A DNA stretch of 21,220 nt, from IMG/VR virus record IMGVR_UViG_3300043427_000319, positions 1 through 21,220 of that record; one strand, written 5' to 3'. A program made the position numbers and the translations under genes. Shown piece by piece: positions 1-5,943 of this stretch; position 1 is the first letter of the stretch; each line of letters opens with the position of its first letter. Under the pieces are notes generated by a model that did no database searches, had not been told where the DNA came from, and saw only the letters and a program-made list of their open reading frames with translations. This DNA comes from a virus.

Positions 1-41
1 TTGCCAAGAGCGATGTAAAAGGTTGTTGGAAGTCGGGTCAT
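1..41 (-). CDS. 5' end of a possible leftward gene (partial)
   Basis: Reading leftward from the ATG at 41-39 gives MTRLPTTFYIALG, open to the window edge. The composition looks like a real N-terminus, and a GGGG-containing purine stretch lies 6-9 bases upstream of the ATG. Thirteen residues are too few to assign a family. It would be transcribed away from the 352-982 genes, so the 42-351 gap would be a divergent intergenic region. The reading could be chance. Confidence 0.35.
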   Translation of the reverse strand, partial: MTRLPTTFYIALG

Positions 42-145
42 GGTGCATCCCCATCGGTTAGAGTTTCGATGCCCCGACCATACCACCCCCATCGCATCAT
101 GCAACACAGAAAATAGCTTGCGGCAGAAAAAAATCCGCCCTAGCC

Positions 146-175
146 TTGCTGCATGTTTACTTGCTGCATGTTAAG
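146..175. repeat. Tandem pair of 15-base units (iteron/operator-like)
   Basis: TTGCTGCATGTTTAC at 146-160 is followed directly by TTGCTGCATGTTAAG at 161-175, matching at 13 of 15 positions. The ATGTTTAC core recurs at 7844, 7916 and, with one change, 7854 in the other large gap. Tandem spacing near one and a half helical turns is compatible with a dimeric DNA-binding protein. No binder is identified. Confidence 0.55.
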
Positions 176-298
176 TGGCGCATTTCTGCGGTAGCTAACG
201 CGGGCGGTCGTCATAACCTGCTGTCATTCGTGCGCCACGCTTCAGGGTCATAACGGCGGATGACGGAAACGCGGGCGTTCCCCTGCCAGAGTGGGGGC

Positions 299-327
299 TT
301 TACCAATCTGCAACACTGCAATATTGT
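299..327 (+). promoter_or_regulatory. Candidate sigma70-type promoter for the 352-982 genes
   Basis: TTTACC at 299-304 and TATTGT at 322-327 each match the -35/-10 consensus at four of six positions and are separated by 17 bases. A start near 334 would leave a short leader before the AGGAAA ribosome site at 341-346 and the ATG at 352. The palindrome CAATATTG (319-326) overlaps the -10 and could be an operator. Unverified. Confidence 0.35.
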
Positions 328-351
328 GTGGCATCAACACAGGAAAGCGCC

Positions 352-495
352 ATGACCCGCGACAAAATCATCCACTGCCGTCTGACATCAGAGCAACATG
401 CTGCCATCAAGGCCGCAGCCGAAGCAGCCAACCTGTCCATCACGCAGTATGTCGTGCGTGCCGCCTTGGCTGGGCAGGACGGGGCTAACAAATGA
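352..495 (+). CDS. Small ribbon-helix-helix-like DNA-binding protein
   Basis: This 47-residue protein starts at an ATG with an AGGAAA ribosome site 5 bases upstream. It has a short N-terminal strand (about residues 4-11, KIIHCRLT) followed by an Ala-rich helix (EQHAAIKAAAEAA) and a second helix beginning NLSITQYVVRAAL. The LT-x-E-x(4)-I-K-A-A-A-E pattern is typical of small ribbon-helix-helix proteins related to plasmid mobilisation accessory proteins and antitoxins (MobC/DUF1778-like). Such proteins bind DNA as dimers through the N-terminal strand. Its stop overlaps the next ATG (ATGA), so the genes are coupled. It may regulate its own promoter through the palindrome or repeats upstream, which is inference. 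No toxin partner is recognised in the next genes. Confidence 0.72.
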   Translation: MTRDKIIHCRLTSEQHAAIKAAAEAANLSITQYVVRAALAGQDGANK

Positions 496-761
496 ACCGC
501 TCCGACATCCTCGACGCTGCCAAGGAATACATCACCAAGGACCGCAACGCCACGCATGGGGACGCCGAACGCAACTTCGGCCTCATCGCAACGTATTGGT
601 CTGCGCACTTGGACGCAAACATCACCGCCCACGATGTGGCCGTGATGATGACCCTCCTCAAGCTGGCGCGCATCAAGTCAAACCATGCCAACCCTGACAA
701 CTGGGTGGATGGCTGCGGATACATGGCCTGCGGTGGCGAACTGGCGATGGAAGCGGCGTGA
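492..761 (+). CDS. DUF6378 domain phage protein
   Basis: The 89-residue protein matches my recollection of the DUF6378 family over nearly its whole length. Marks are RSDILDAAKEYITKDRNATHGD at the start (residues 3-24), then a YWSAHL segment, VAVMMTLLKLARIK in the middle, and NPDNWVDGCGYMACGGE near the end. The family is common in phages and prophages of alphaproteobacteria and has no established function. The helical, acidic layout with conserved His, Asp and Glu resembles all-alpha nucleotide pyrophosphohydrolases, but I cannot show catalysis. The ATG overlaps the stop of the ribbon-helix-helix gene by 4 bases, and its own end overlaps the next GTG start by 4 bases, so the three genes form one unit. 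Confidence 0.75.
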   Translation: MNRSDILDAAKEYITKDRNATHGDAERNFGLIATYWSAHLDANITAHDVAVMMTLLKLARIKSNHANPDNWVDGCGYMACGGELAMEAA

Positions 762-982
762 AGATCATACGCAGCGAACCAGAGTGGCATTGCATCAGGC
801 TCGGCATTCGTGGCCGCGAACCATCTCACGCAGAAAAAGTCGCCACCATCATCAACGTGCATGAGTTGAAGGGATATATGCTTCAACTGCACAAAGATGG
901 CCGCTTGGACGATGCAGCGAAAACCGCTATCGGCAAGCGCCTTGCCGATCTGGAAGCCCTGTATGGCCGCAAGTTAGGATAA
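758..982 (+). CDS. Hypothetical small protein, last gene of the rightward unit
   Basis: This gene begins with GTG inside the stop of the preceding gene (GTGA overlap) and encodes 74 residues. I do not recognise a family. The first half (KIIRSEPEWHCIRLGIRGRE) is mixed; the second half is predicted helical and charged (EKVATIINVHELKGYMLQL, then DDAAKTAIGKRLADLEALYG). There is no membrane segment or metal site. Its last 9 bases overlap the end of the leftward VRR-NUC gene, and its stop codon sits in the loop of a 10-bp hairpin. Tight coupling to its neighbour supports it as a real gene. Confidence 0.6.
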   Translation: MKIIRSEPEWHCIRLGIRGREPSHAEKVATIINVHELKGYMLQLHKDGRLDDAAKTAIGKRLADLEALYGRKLG

Positions 983-996
983 GTCGCTTGCGGCCA
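964..996. terminator. Hairpin at a convergent gene junction
   Basis: TGGCCGCAAG (964-973) and CTTGCGGCCA (987-996) form a perfect 10-bp stem around a 13-base loop. The stop codons of the rightward gene (TAA, 980-982) and of the leftward nuclease gene (TAA read from 976 to 974) both lie in the loop. The stem is present in both transcripts. No T-tract follows on either side, so it is not a canonical intrinsic terminator. It may act as a bidirectional stop or as a 3'-end protector. Confidence 0.6.
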
Positions 997-1417
997 GCCA
1001 AGCCTCAAGCGCCTGCCATGCCGCATCGCACCCCAATGCGACGCAAGCAAACGCTCCAGCCTTGGCCGATGCTGCAAGATATTCGCGCTGCCCGTCTTGC
1101 CATTTGCCAAGCGTAGGGTCTCGCCGCTTTAACTCGCAGACAAAGCTAACACGCGCCGGAATGATGATATCCGCGGCGCCAGGCGTCATGCCCTCGGCCT
1201 TGTGCCTCGCAACAGCCGCAAGCTGCTTGCCGATCCGCAAGCCCTCATTGCGAGGATGCAGCGCAATCCTGCCCCATGTGTCTGGGTAGGCCCGCCGAAC
1301 TCTGCTGAAAAATGTGATCTGCTCTTGATCTTCGGTAGCGCACTTGCCGCGAAACGTAAGATCGCCAAAGGTCATGACGCCATCTTGCGCGATATCTTGA
1401 AAGTCACTCAGCCGCAT
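974..1417 (-). CDS. VRR-NUC domain nuclease
   Basis: This 147-residue protein carries the core of the VRR-NUC branch of PD-(D/E)xK nucleases: an early ATEDQEQITFFSRVRRAYP helix (about residues 27-45), HPRNEG near residue 54, the metal-binding block TPGAADIII (about 78-86), and the catalytic strand FVCELKRRD (about 92-100) giving the E-x-K pair, followed by GKWQDGQREYL. The family includes stand-alone phage Holliday-junction or flap nucleases. Its ATG has a GAGG ribosome site and lies 14 bases inside the end of the helicase gene, so it is the last gene of the leftward recombination operon. Its product probably resolves or trims branched DNA made by the upstream enzymes. Confidence 0.85.
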   Translation of the reverse strand: MRLSDFQDIAQDGVMTFGDLTFRGKCATEDQEQITFFSRVRRAYPDTWGRIALHPRNEGLRIGKQLAAVARHKAEGMTPGAADIIIPARVSFVCELKRRDPTLGKWQDGQREYLAASAKAGAFACVALGCDAAWQALEAWLAASDLS

Positions 1418-3233
1418 GGCTCACCTCTGATGGTTCCAGATCTTCGGCGCGGTTGTATGCGCGGATTTCAAAAAACCCGCTTTCCGCATCCTTGCGATAT
1501 GTGATCGTATTGGGGGCAACTGTCCCACCCATCGTGGCTGCATCAAAAGCTGCCCACTGGGACTGGCCTCGAAGATGTTTGGCCTCTGGCATCACCCACG
1601 TTGTGAACTGCCTGTAAGGCGTCACCCACTCAACCCGCAGCGTTCTGTTGCCATTTCGGCTGATGTTTGGTGCAGCCGACATGCTTACAACGCGATCCGT
1701 CTGCAATCGCGTCGGATCTTGCTTCATCGCCTTGAAGTCGGCGCGCAGCTTCTCATTTGGGTCAACGATCTCGCCTTTGCAGGTGGAACAGTAACGAGCG
1801 GCAATGTCGTTTTCTCCGCTGCAATGCGGGCATTCCTTGAACGTCCATCGGTATCCGCACCGCTCATATTCGCCACGCCGTCCAGACTGCACCACCCCCA
1901 AGCATCTCCGACCGAAATGAACAGGGATCGGGCCAAAGTCCGACATGATCTGCTGTCCATCCAAATCAAGCGCATAACCAGCCTGGTCTCGCTGATAATC
2001 AAGATACTGTGGATTGGCAGTGAACTCGTTTTCATACCCGCAAGATGGGCATTCACATGTCATACCCCCCGCGCCACCGCCGCCCTTGCCTGCTTTCACA
2101 ACAGGCGCAAACAAGTCGCCATCTGGGCAGTGATCTTCAAGATTGGTGGTGTAGTCCAGCACAAGGCAATCCGCCTTGCCATCGTGCAAACGAAGCCCGC
2201 GCCCGATGATCTGCTGAAGCAAACCGATGCTTTCAGTTTTGCGAAGTATGGCGATCACATCCACATGGCTGGCATCGAAGCCGGTGGTCAGCACCGACAC
2301 GTTGACCAGATACTTGATCTTCTGCGCCTTGAACCTACGCAGGATGTTGTCTCGCTGTGCCTTCGGCGTCTCTCCGGTGACAATCTCCGACATCTCTGGC
2401 GGCAAGCTGGCCATGATCTCTTGCGCGTGCTTCACCGTCGCAGCAAAGAACATCACGCCCTTTCGATCGGCAGCTTGCGCGACGACATCGCCAACGATTG
2501 CCGCAGTCTTGCGCCCGTGGCCATGATAGGCGCGATCTACAGCATCCGCGTCAAACTGGCCGCGACTGTTCAACGCAAGCCCGCTGGTGTCGTATCCGCT
2601 GGCGTTGATCGTGCCGATCACTGGCCGCGTCAGGTATCCCATACCAATCAGCGTCCGCGCATCAATGCGGTAAACGCACTTTGCAAAGTATGGCTCGCGC
2701 GCAGTATCCTGGCCGTTGATGCTGCCGTTTTCATGCTCCCGAAATATCCATCCAGACCCCAAACGATACGGCGTTGCCGTCAGCCCACAAACGCGCAAGT
2801 TAGGATTGCCATCTCTCATTGCCTGGATAATGCCGCGCACTGTTGGCGTGATGCCGTGCGCCTCGTCCAAGATCACCAAGGCGTATCCACTCGGCCCTTC
2901 TTGTTGAAAGCGGCTGATCTTGTTCTTTACCGTCAACGGCGATCCAAAAACGACAGGATGGCGCAATTCTTTGCCGCCTGCACTGGCCGAGAACGTGCTT
3001 GCCTTGCTGCCGGTGGCTAGGAATTTTTCTCGATCCTGCATAACCAATTCGGCACTTGGAGCAAGGCACAGCACGCGCTTGCCTGTCATGGCGTGGATCA
3101 CGCGGGCAATCTCTGCAATGATGTGCGACTTGCCTGCGCCTGTTGCTGCGTCGATGATGAACGGCGATGCGCTGCGCTTCATCCATTCTAGGGCGGCATC
3201 TGCGGCTTCGCGTTGATATGGGCGCAAGGTCAT
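1404..3233 (-). CDS. Superfamily 2 DEAH-box helicase with C-terminal zinc ribbons
   Basis: The protein (609 residues from the ATG at 3233) has the SF2 set: a Q-motif-like LRPYQREA at 3-10, Walker A AATGAGKS at 29-36, DEAH at 123-126, TATP at 152-155, and a C-terminal RecA-like lobe ending in QQIIGRGLR. After the motor come two Cys clusters, CECPSCGY and CPHC...YCSTCKG, suggesting zinc ribbons, then about 120 residues of unclear fold. An in-frame TTG lies four codons upstream. The ATG at 3233 is preferred because it overlaps the YqaJ stop as ATGA. Phage members of this type work in DNA branch unwinding, recombination or replication restart. Its place between exonuclease and VRR-NUC genes supports a recombination role; the exact substrate is unknown. 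Confidence 0.9.
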   Translation of the reverse strand: MTLRPYQREAADAALEWMKRSASPFIIDAATGAGKSHIIAEIARVIHAMTGKRVLCLAPSAELVMQDREKFLATGSKASTFSASAGGKELRHPVVFGSPLTVKNKISRFQQEGPSGYALVILDEAHGITPTVRGIIQAMRDGNPNLRVCGLTATPYRLGSGWIFREHENGSINGQDTAREPYFAKCVYRIDARTLIGMGYLTRPVIGTINASGYDTSGLALNSRGQFDADAVDRAYHGHGRKTAAIVGDVVAQAADRKGVMFFAATVKHAQEIMASLPPEMSEIVTGETPKAQRDNILRRFKAQKIKYLVNVSVLTTGFDASHVDVIAILRKTESIGLLQQIIGRGLRLHDGKADCLVLDYTTNLEDHCPDGDLFAPVVKAGKGGGGAGGMTCECPSCGYENEFTANPQYLDYQRDQAGYALDLDGQQIMSDFGPIPVHFGRRCLGVVQSGRRGEYERCGYRWTFKECPHCSGENDIAARYCSTCKGEIVDPNEKLRADFKAMKQDPTRLQTDRVVSMSAAPNISRNGNRTLRVEWVTPYRQFTTWVMPEAKHLRGQSQWAAFDAATMGGTVAPNTITYRKDAESGFFEIRAYNRAEDLEPSEVSHAAE

Positions 3234-4093
3234 TTGACCACCCAATAGCTAGAACCCTTCCCGCGCCATTTCTCCAAATCTGCGTTTGGCAAAAGTTCCT
3301 TGACGGCTTTCGCATAGGCAATCGCGCCAGCCTTTTCGATCTTGGTCAGTTTGCGCCCAGCAAAGATCGTGTCTTTCTGCCCGGAAAGGCGCACCATGTC
3401 GGCAAGCAATTCCTTCTTGCGCTCCTCCGCACGATCAATGGCTTCGCAAATCTGATCGTATTCCGCAGCGATGCGGTGCGCTTCTGGCGTGTCGATGATC
3501 TGGCGCTTCGGTTCAATGTGGATCTCAGGGCTTTCCCGTTCGGCCAGATATTCAGCATAAAACTGGCGCAGACGGGGCAGGCTTTCGTCTTGCCAATCTT
3601 CGCTTGCGTGGACTGTTTCCAAGGAAGATCCGCGCGGCGACCACTGGTAAAAGTGCCACCATTCGCGGCCCGTTACCCACAGCGAAAATTGCACCTGATC
3701 GTAATAGTGCGGCTGATCTTCCAGCGACTTAAACGCTGGCGCGTCTTCTTTACGCAGCCCAAACGGGCATTTGATTTCAAGCCCGCCACTCTCGCCAATA
3801 AGCCCGTCAGGGCTGCACCCAGCCCAATCCTCGCGCGTGATAAATCCGACAGCATCAACGCGGTTGCCAACTTCCATCTGGTATTCAGTCAGCGCGCCAG
3901 CCTCGTTGCGCGCGCCGTATTCAGTGGCGATATTTCCCTCAAACTCTACAGACGCGCCGACCCATTCCCGCACCATCCTGCGCATTACATCGTCACGCGT
4001 TGCATACGGCGCATTGCCAAGAATTGCTCCCACCGATGATGCCGTGATCCGTCCCTTGCGCGCCGCAAGCCAAGCCTCAGTCCGCTGTTCCAT
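3230..4093 (-). CDS. YqaJ-type viral recombinase / exonuclease
   Basis: The start is taken as the ATG at 4093, giving 287 residues. GGAG lies 6 bases upstream, and the protein then opens with EQRTEAWLAARKGRITAS, the usual YqaJ/lambda-exo beginning. A 24-residue upstream extension is possible but lacks family character and runs into a hairpin. Visible active-site elements are GARNE (60-64), CSPDGL with Asp96, and LEIKCP with Glu106 and Lys108, then HYYDQVQFSLWVTG. This is the PD-(D/E)xK exonuclease that resects 5' ends to give 3' single strands in Red/RecET-like systems. A charged helical region fills the last third. It follows the SSB gene after a 114-base gap and overlaps the helicase by 4 bases. 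The partner that uses its single strands is probably the Sak4-like ATPase. Confidence 0.92.
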   Translation of the reverse strand: MEQRTEAWLAARKGRITASSVGAILGNAPYATRDDVMRRMVREWVGASVEFEGNIATEYGARNEAGALTEYQMEVGNRVDAVGFITREDWAGCSPDGLIGESGGLEIKCPFGLRKEDAPAFKSLEDQPHYYDQVQFSLWVTGREWWHFYQWSPRGSSLETVHASEDWQDESLPRLRQFYAEYLAERESPEIHIEPKRQIIDTPEAHRIAAEYDQICEAIDRAEERKKELLADMVRLSGQKDTIFAGRKLTKIEKAGAIAYAKAVKELLPNADLEKWRGKGSSYWVVK

Positions 4094-4121
4094 TTTCCGC
4101 TCCAAACATGTATAATAAAGT

Positions 4122-4181
4122 GTCCAGCGCCACGCCTCTGAATGCTCAGGGTAATCGGCTCCCACCTTCGTGGCGCTGGAC
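4122..4181 (-). terminator. Long inverted repeat between SSB-like and YqaJ genes
   Basis: GTCCAGCGCCACG (4122-4134) and CGTGGCGCTGGAC (4169-4181) are perfect 13-base complements around a 34-base spacer. In the leftward transcript the stem is followed by ACUUUAUUAUA, a weak U-rich tract, and then by the YqaJ ribosome site. It could be an attenuator or partial terminator that lowers exonuclease expression relative to SSB, an RNA-processing site, or a protein-binding palindrome. The loop is long for an intrinsic terminator. Confidence 0.5.
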
Positions 4182-4207
4182 TTCCGTTCAGATCAGATCA
4201 TGCAAGA

Positions 4208-4828
4208 TCAAAACGGAATATCATCTGCATCCAAATCGCGCCGAGCCGATGCGCCACCGCCAGTTCCAAAGTCATCGCGGCGCGCAGACCCGCCATCGCC
4301 AGTTGGCAATGCTTCATCCGCAGCGATGAACAACTCCTTTGCGCCTTTCGCCGCAACAGCAGACACCCAGTTGCCGTGCATCATGCCTCCGTTGCGCGTG
4401 TCAGGCATACTCCACCGCATCATCGTGCAGATCATCGGCTTTTTGGTCAGGTGCAGCAAATCGTCATTCGTTGGTCGGCCAGGCTTTGCCGTCAGCTTGC
4501 CACCGGCATTAGCATCAATCGCTGCCAGCATCTTGCGCGCCTTGTCACGCTTCTTGAGACCAGCAGCTTCGTCCTTCGCGCCGGGGTCAAGATCAAGCAC
4601 CCAGAGCTTGTGGAACACCTTGCGGTTTTTGTATTCCTCCGGCGCAAGGACTGTCCAGCGCGCAGAAATGAACTCCTCGCCGGTCTGCTTCATCTGCCAC
4701 TCGCAGTCGTCAATCATGGCCAGCACCGACGACCCCGCGGGGATCGGCCTGATGCTGCCGGACGGCACCTCATATTCAGTGCCGGTGTTGGCGGCTGTTT
4801 CGCCGTCGCTCAGATCCCAGAACCCCAT
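4208..4828 (-). CDS. Single-stranded DNA-binding-like protein (DUF669-like) with DDIPF tail
   Basis: The protein is 206 residues from the ATG at 4828; a GTG one codon upstream is an alternative. The ATG shares one base with the preceding TGA, and AAGGA lies 8 bases upstream. The N-terminal two thirds look like the phage DUF669/OB-fold type (PAGSSVLAMIDDCEWQMKQT, then FISARWTVLAPEEYKNRKVFHKLWV). A Gly/Arg/Asp-rich linker with a repeated SARRD unit follows, and the protein ends DADDIPF. An acidic tail ending in I-P-F is the partner-binding end of bacterial SSB, so it likely coats single-stranded DNA and recruits phage or host proteins. Position between a Sak4-like ATPase and a YqaJ exonuclease supports this. 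Fold assignment is inferred; the tail is directly seen. Confidence 0.82.
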   Translation of the reverse strand: MGFWDLSDGETAANTGTEYEVPSGSIRPIPAGSSVLAMIDDCEWQMKQTGEEFISARWTVLAPEEYKNRKVFHKLWVLDLDPGAKDEAAGLKKRDKARKMLAAIDANAGGKLTAKPGRPTNDDLLHLTKKPMICTMMRWSMPDTRNGGMMHGNWVSAVAAKGAKELFIAADEALPTGDGGSARRDDFGTGGGASARRDLDADDIPF

Positions 4829-5619
4829 CACTCAATTCCTTCTTCATGGGTTTTCGGTTTTTCCCCGCCCAGCGACGGGATGACTTTTGCCAGCGGGTTT
4901 TCCCCAAGGCGGTATTCCAGCGGTTCGGTGATGCCGTAGCGGTTCTTGCTGACATTCGCCGCAGTCGCATGGCAGACCATTTCCAGATCCCCCGTGCTGA
5001 TCGCCTTCTTGCGGTCGCCATCATCGCCCTTCGTAAAAGTCACCAGCCGCAGGAACCCGACCACATCTACATCGTCCGTATATGGCGGCTGCGACTTCGC
5101 GGGCAGGCGCAACGTCCAACGCATATAATCGTCAACGTCTGGCAGCTTCAGCGTTTCAACATCAGCGTGCGCCACGAAGACAACGTGCATCCCGCGCTTT
5201 TCGTTTGCCAACCCCGCGCCCTTGCGGACGCGCTGGTGCATCGCTGCAATCGCGGCAGGCCCAGCCCCATAACCGCCGAGGGCTTGGTTGATGCTCTTGG
5301 CCTTCGGGTCTTGCGCCAGAACATCAGCCACAAACAGCCGTTCCAGCGCAGTAACGCTGTCAATCACCAGCGTCTGGTAGTCATGCGGCTCGTGGATCAC
5401 CGCCGTGATCTGTTCCCAAAGCTGCGTGGCGTTTTGCAGCAACGGAAACGCGTCAGGGCGCTTGCCTGCGGGAATGGCCTGCATCCCATCCTCGGCACGG
5501 ATGAAGATCGGCTTCGGAAACGCAGCCGCAAGGCTCGTTTTCCCGCGCCCGGCATCGCCACACACAGTGACGATCACATGCCGATCAACCGGCTTGCGGG
5601 CTAGTTCCATGATGGACAT
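4828..5619 (-). CDS. Sak4-like RecA-fold ATPase
   Basis: The 263-residue protein has Walker A GDAGRGKT at 21-28 and Walker B LVIDS with Asp87, followed by VTALERLF. A His-containing strand, HVVFVAHAD, comes near residue 150. The size and layout fit the short RecA/RadA-core proteins (Sak4 family) that phages use with their own SSB for single-strand annealing or strand exchange. AAGGA sits before the ATG at 5619; an in-frame ATG three codons on is possible. It is the first gene of the leftward operon, downstream of a divergent promoter region, and is followed at once by the SSB-like gene, the classic partner. Other P-loop NTP-binding phage proteins of similar size cannot be excluded. Confidence 0.85.
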   Translation of the reverse strand: MSIMELARKPVDRHVIVTVCGDAGRGKTSLAAAFPKPIFIRAEDGMQAIPAGKRPDAFPLLQNATQLWEQITAVIHEPHDYQTLVIDSVTALERLFVADVLAQDPKAKSINQALGGYGAGPAAIAAMHQRVRKGAGLANEKRGMHVVFVAHADVETLKLPDVDDYMRWTLRLPAKSQPPYTDDVDVVGFLRLVTFTKGDDGDRKKAISTGDLEMVCHATAANVSKNRYGITEPLEYRLGENPLAKVIPSLGGEKPKTHEEGIE

Positions 5620-5681
5620 GGAGTGTATCCTTTCTGTTTGGCACCTTGTGCCTCGCCTGGCCGGAGCAGGCTCTCAACCCG

Positions 5682-5720
5682 GCTTGACCACATTGCAAAA
5701 TGCGCGCATGAATGTCAAGC
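5682..5720. promoter_or_regulatory. Overlapping divergent promoter/operator candidate
   Basis: GCTTGAC (5682-5688) and GTCAAGC (5714-5720) are inverted 7-base arms around a 25-base centre that contains the palindrome TGCGCGCA (5701-5708). On the minus strand TTGACA at 5718-5713 is a perfect -35, with TGCAAT 15 bases on as a short-spaced -10. On the plus strand TTGACC (5684-5689) has a weak ATGAAT at 5708-5713. The two promoters would interleave, giving mutually exclusive firing toward the Sak4-like and Cro-like genes. The Cro-like protein is a natural candidate binder (inference). Confidence 0.4.
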
Positions 5721-5754
5721 GGTGCGTCTATGCACAACGAAAGGAAATCAGACA

Positions 5755-5943
5755 ATGTTGACGATGGCCCAAATCAGGGAACTTCTTGCCGATCGAAAGC
5801 TAGATGTTGTGTCTGCGAAGACAGGTCTGCACCGAAACACGCTTTCGGCGCTGCGCGATGGCCGCAACGCAAACCCGACGCTTCGCACCTTAGAGGTGCT
5901 TTCGGAATACTTTGCGGTGCAGTGTGACAGGGTTTCGCGCTGA
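5755..5943 (+). CDS. Small Cro/XRE-like helix-turn-helix regulator
   Basis: The ATG at 5755 is preceded by AAGGAAAT and gives 62 residues. The helix-turn-helix is visible: IRELLADRKLDVVSAKTGLH (about 6-25) then RNTLSALRDGRNANPTLRTLEVLSEYF (about 26-52), with the N-P-T-L-x-T-L signature of the Cro/C1 family. There is no dimerisation or cleavage domain, as in short Cro-like proteins. The open frame extends upstream to 5623, but that part crosses the promoter region and is not protein-like. It lies opposite the Sak4-like gene across a compact control region and is coupled (TGATG) to the next gene. It probably sets the switch between leftward and rightward early transcription; its target is not shown. 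Confidence 0.82.
   Translation: MLTMAQIRELLADRKLDVVSAKTGLHRNTLSALRDGRNANPTLRTLEVLSEYFAVQCDRVSR

Larger units (their letters stand above)
42..351. other. Non-coding intergenic region with repeats
   Basis: No convincing gene is seen in these 310 bases. The region holds two near-identical 15-base tandem units at 146-175, an AACGCGGGCG direct repeat at 197-206 and 268-277, a GTCATAAC direct repeat at 210-217 and 247-254, and a candidate rightward promoter at 299-327. On the other strand, TTGCAT at 104-99 and TATGGT at 82-77 with a 16-base spacer form a weak candidate promoter for the leftward reading that starts at 41. The repeats suggest regulator binding, but this is inference. Confidence 0.5.

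Noticed and set aside
1575-3020. 481-codon rightward open frame
   Set aside because: It is antisense to the SF2 helicase gene, which has all helicase motifs. The reading has no domain pattern and results from the GC-rich codon bias.
3167-4039. 290-codon rightward open frame
   Set aside because: It is antisense to the YqaJ exonuclease gene with intact active-site motifs. Its composition is random-like.
4111-4116. TATAAT as a rightward promoter
   Set aside because: There is no -35 at a suitable distance, and the only downstream genes for 1.6 kb are on the other strand.
4142-5604. Rightward open frames of 237-265 codons opposite the SSB-like and Sak4-like genes
   Set aside because: They are shadows of genes with clear Walker and DDIPF motifs, with no coherent protein features.
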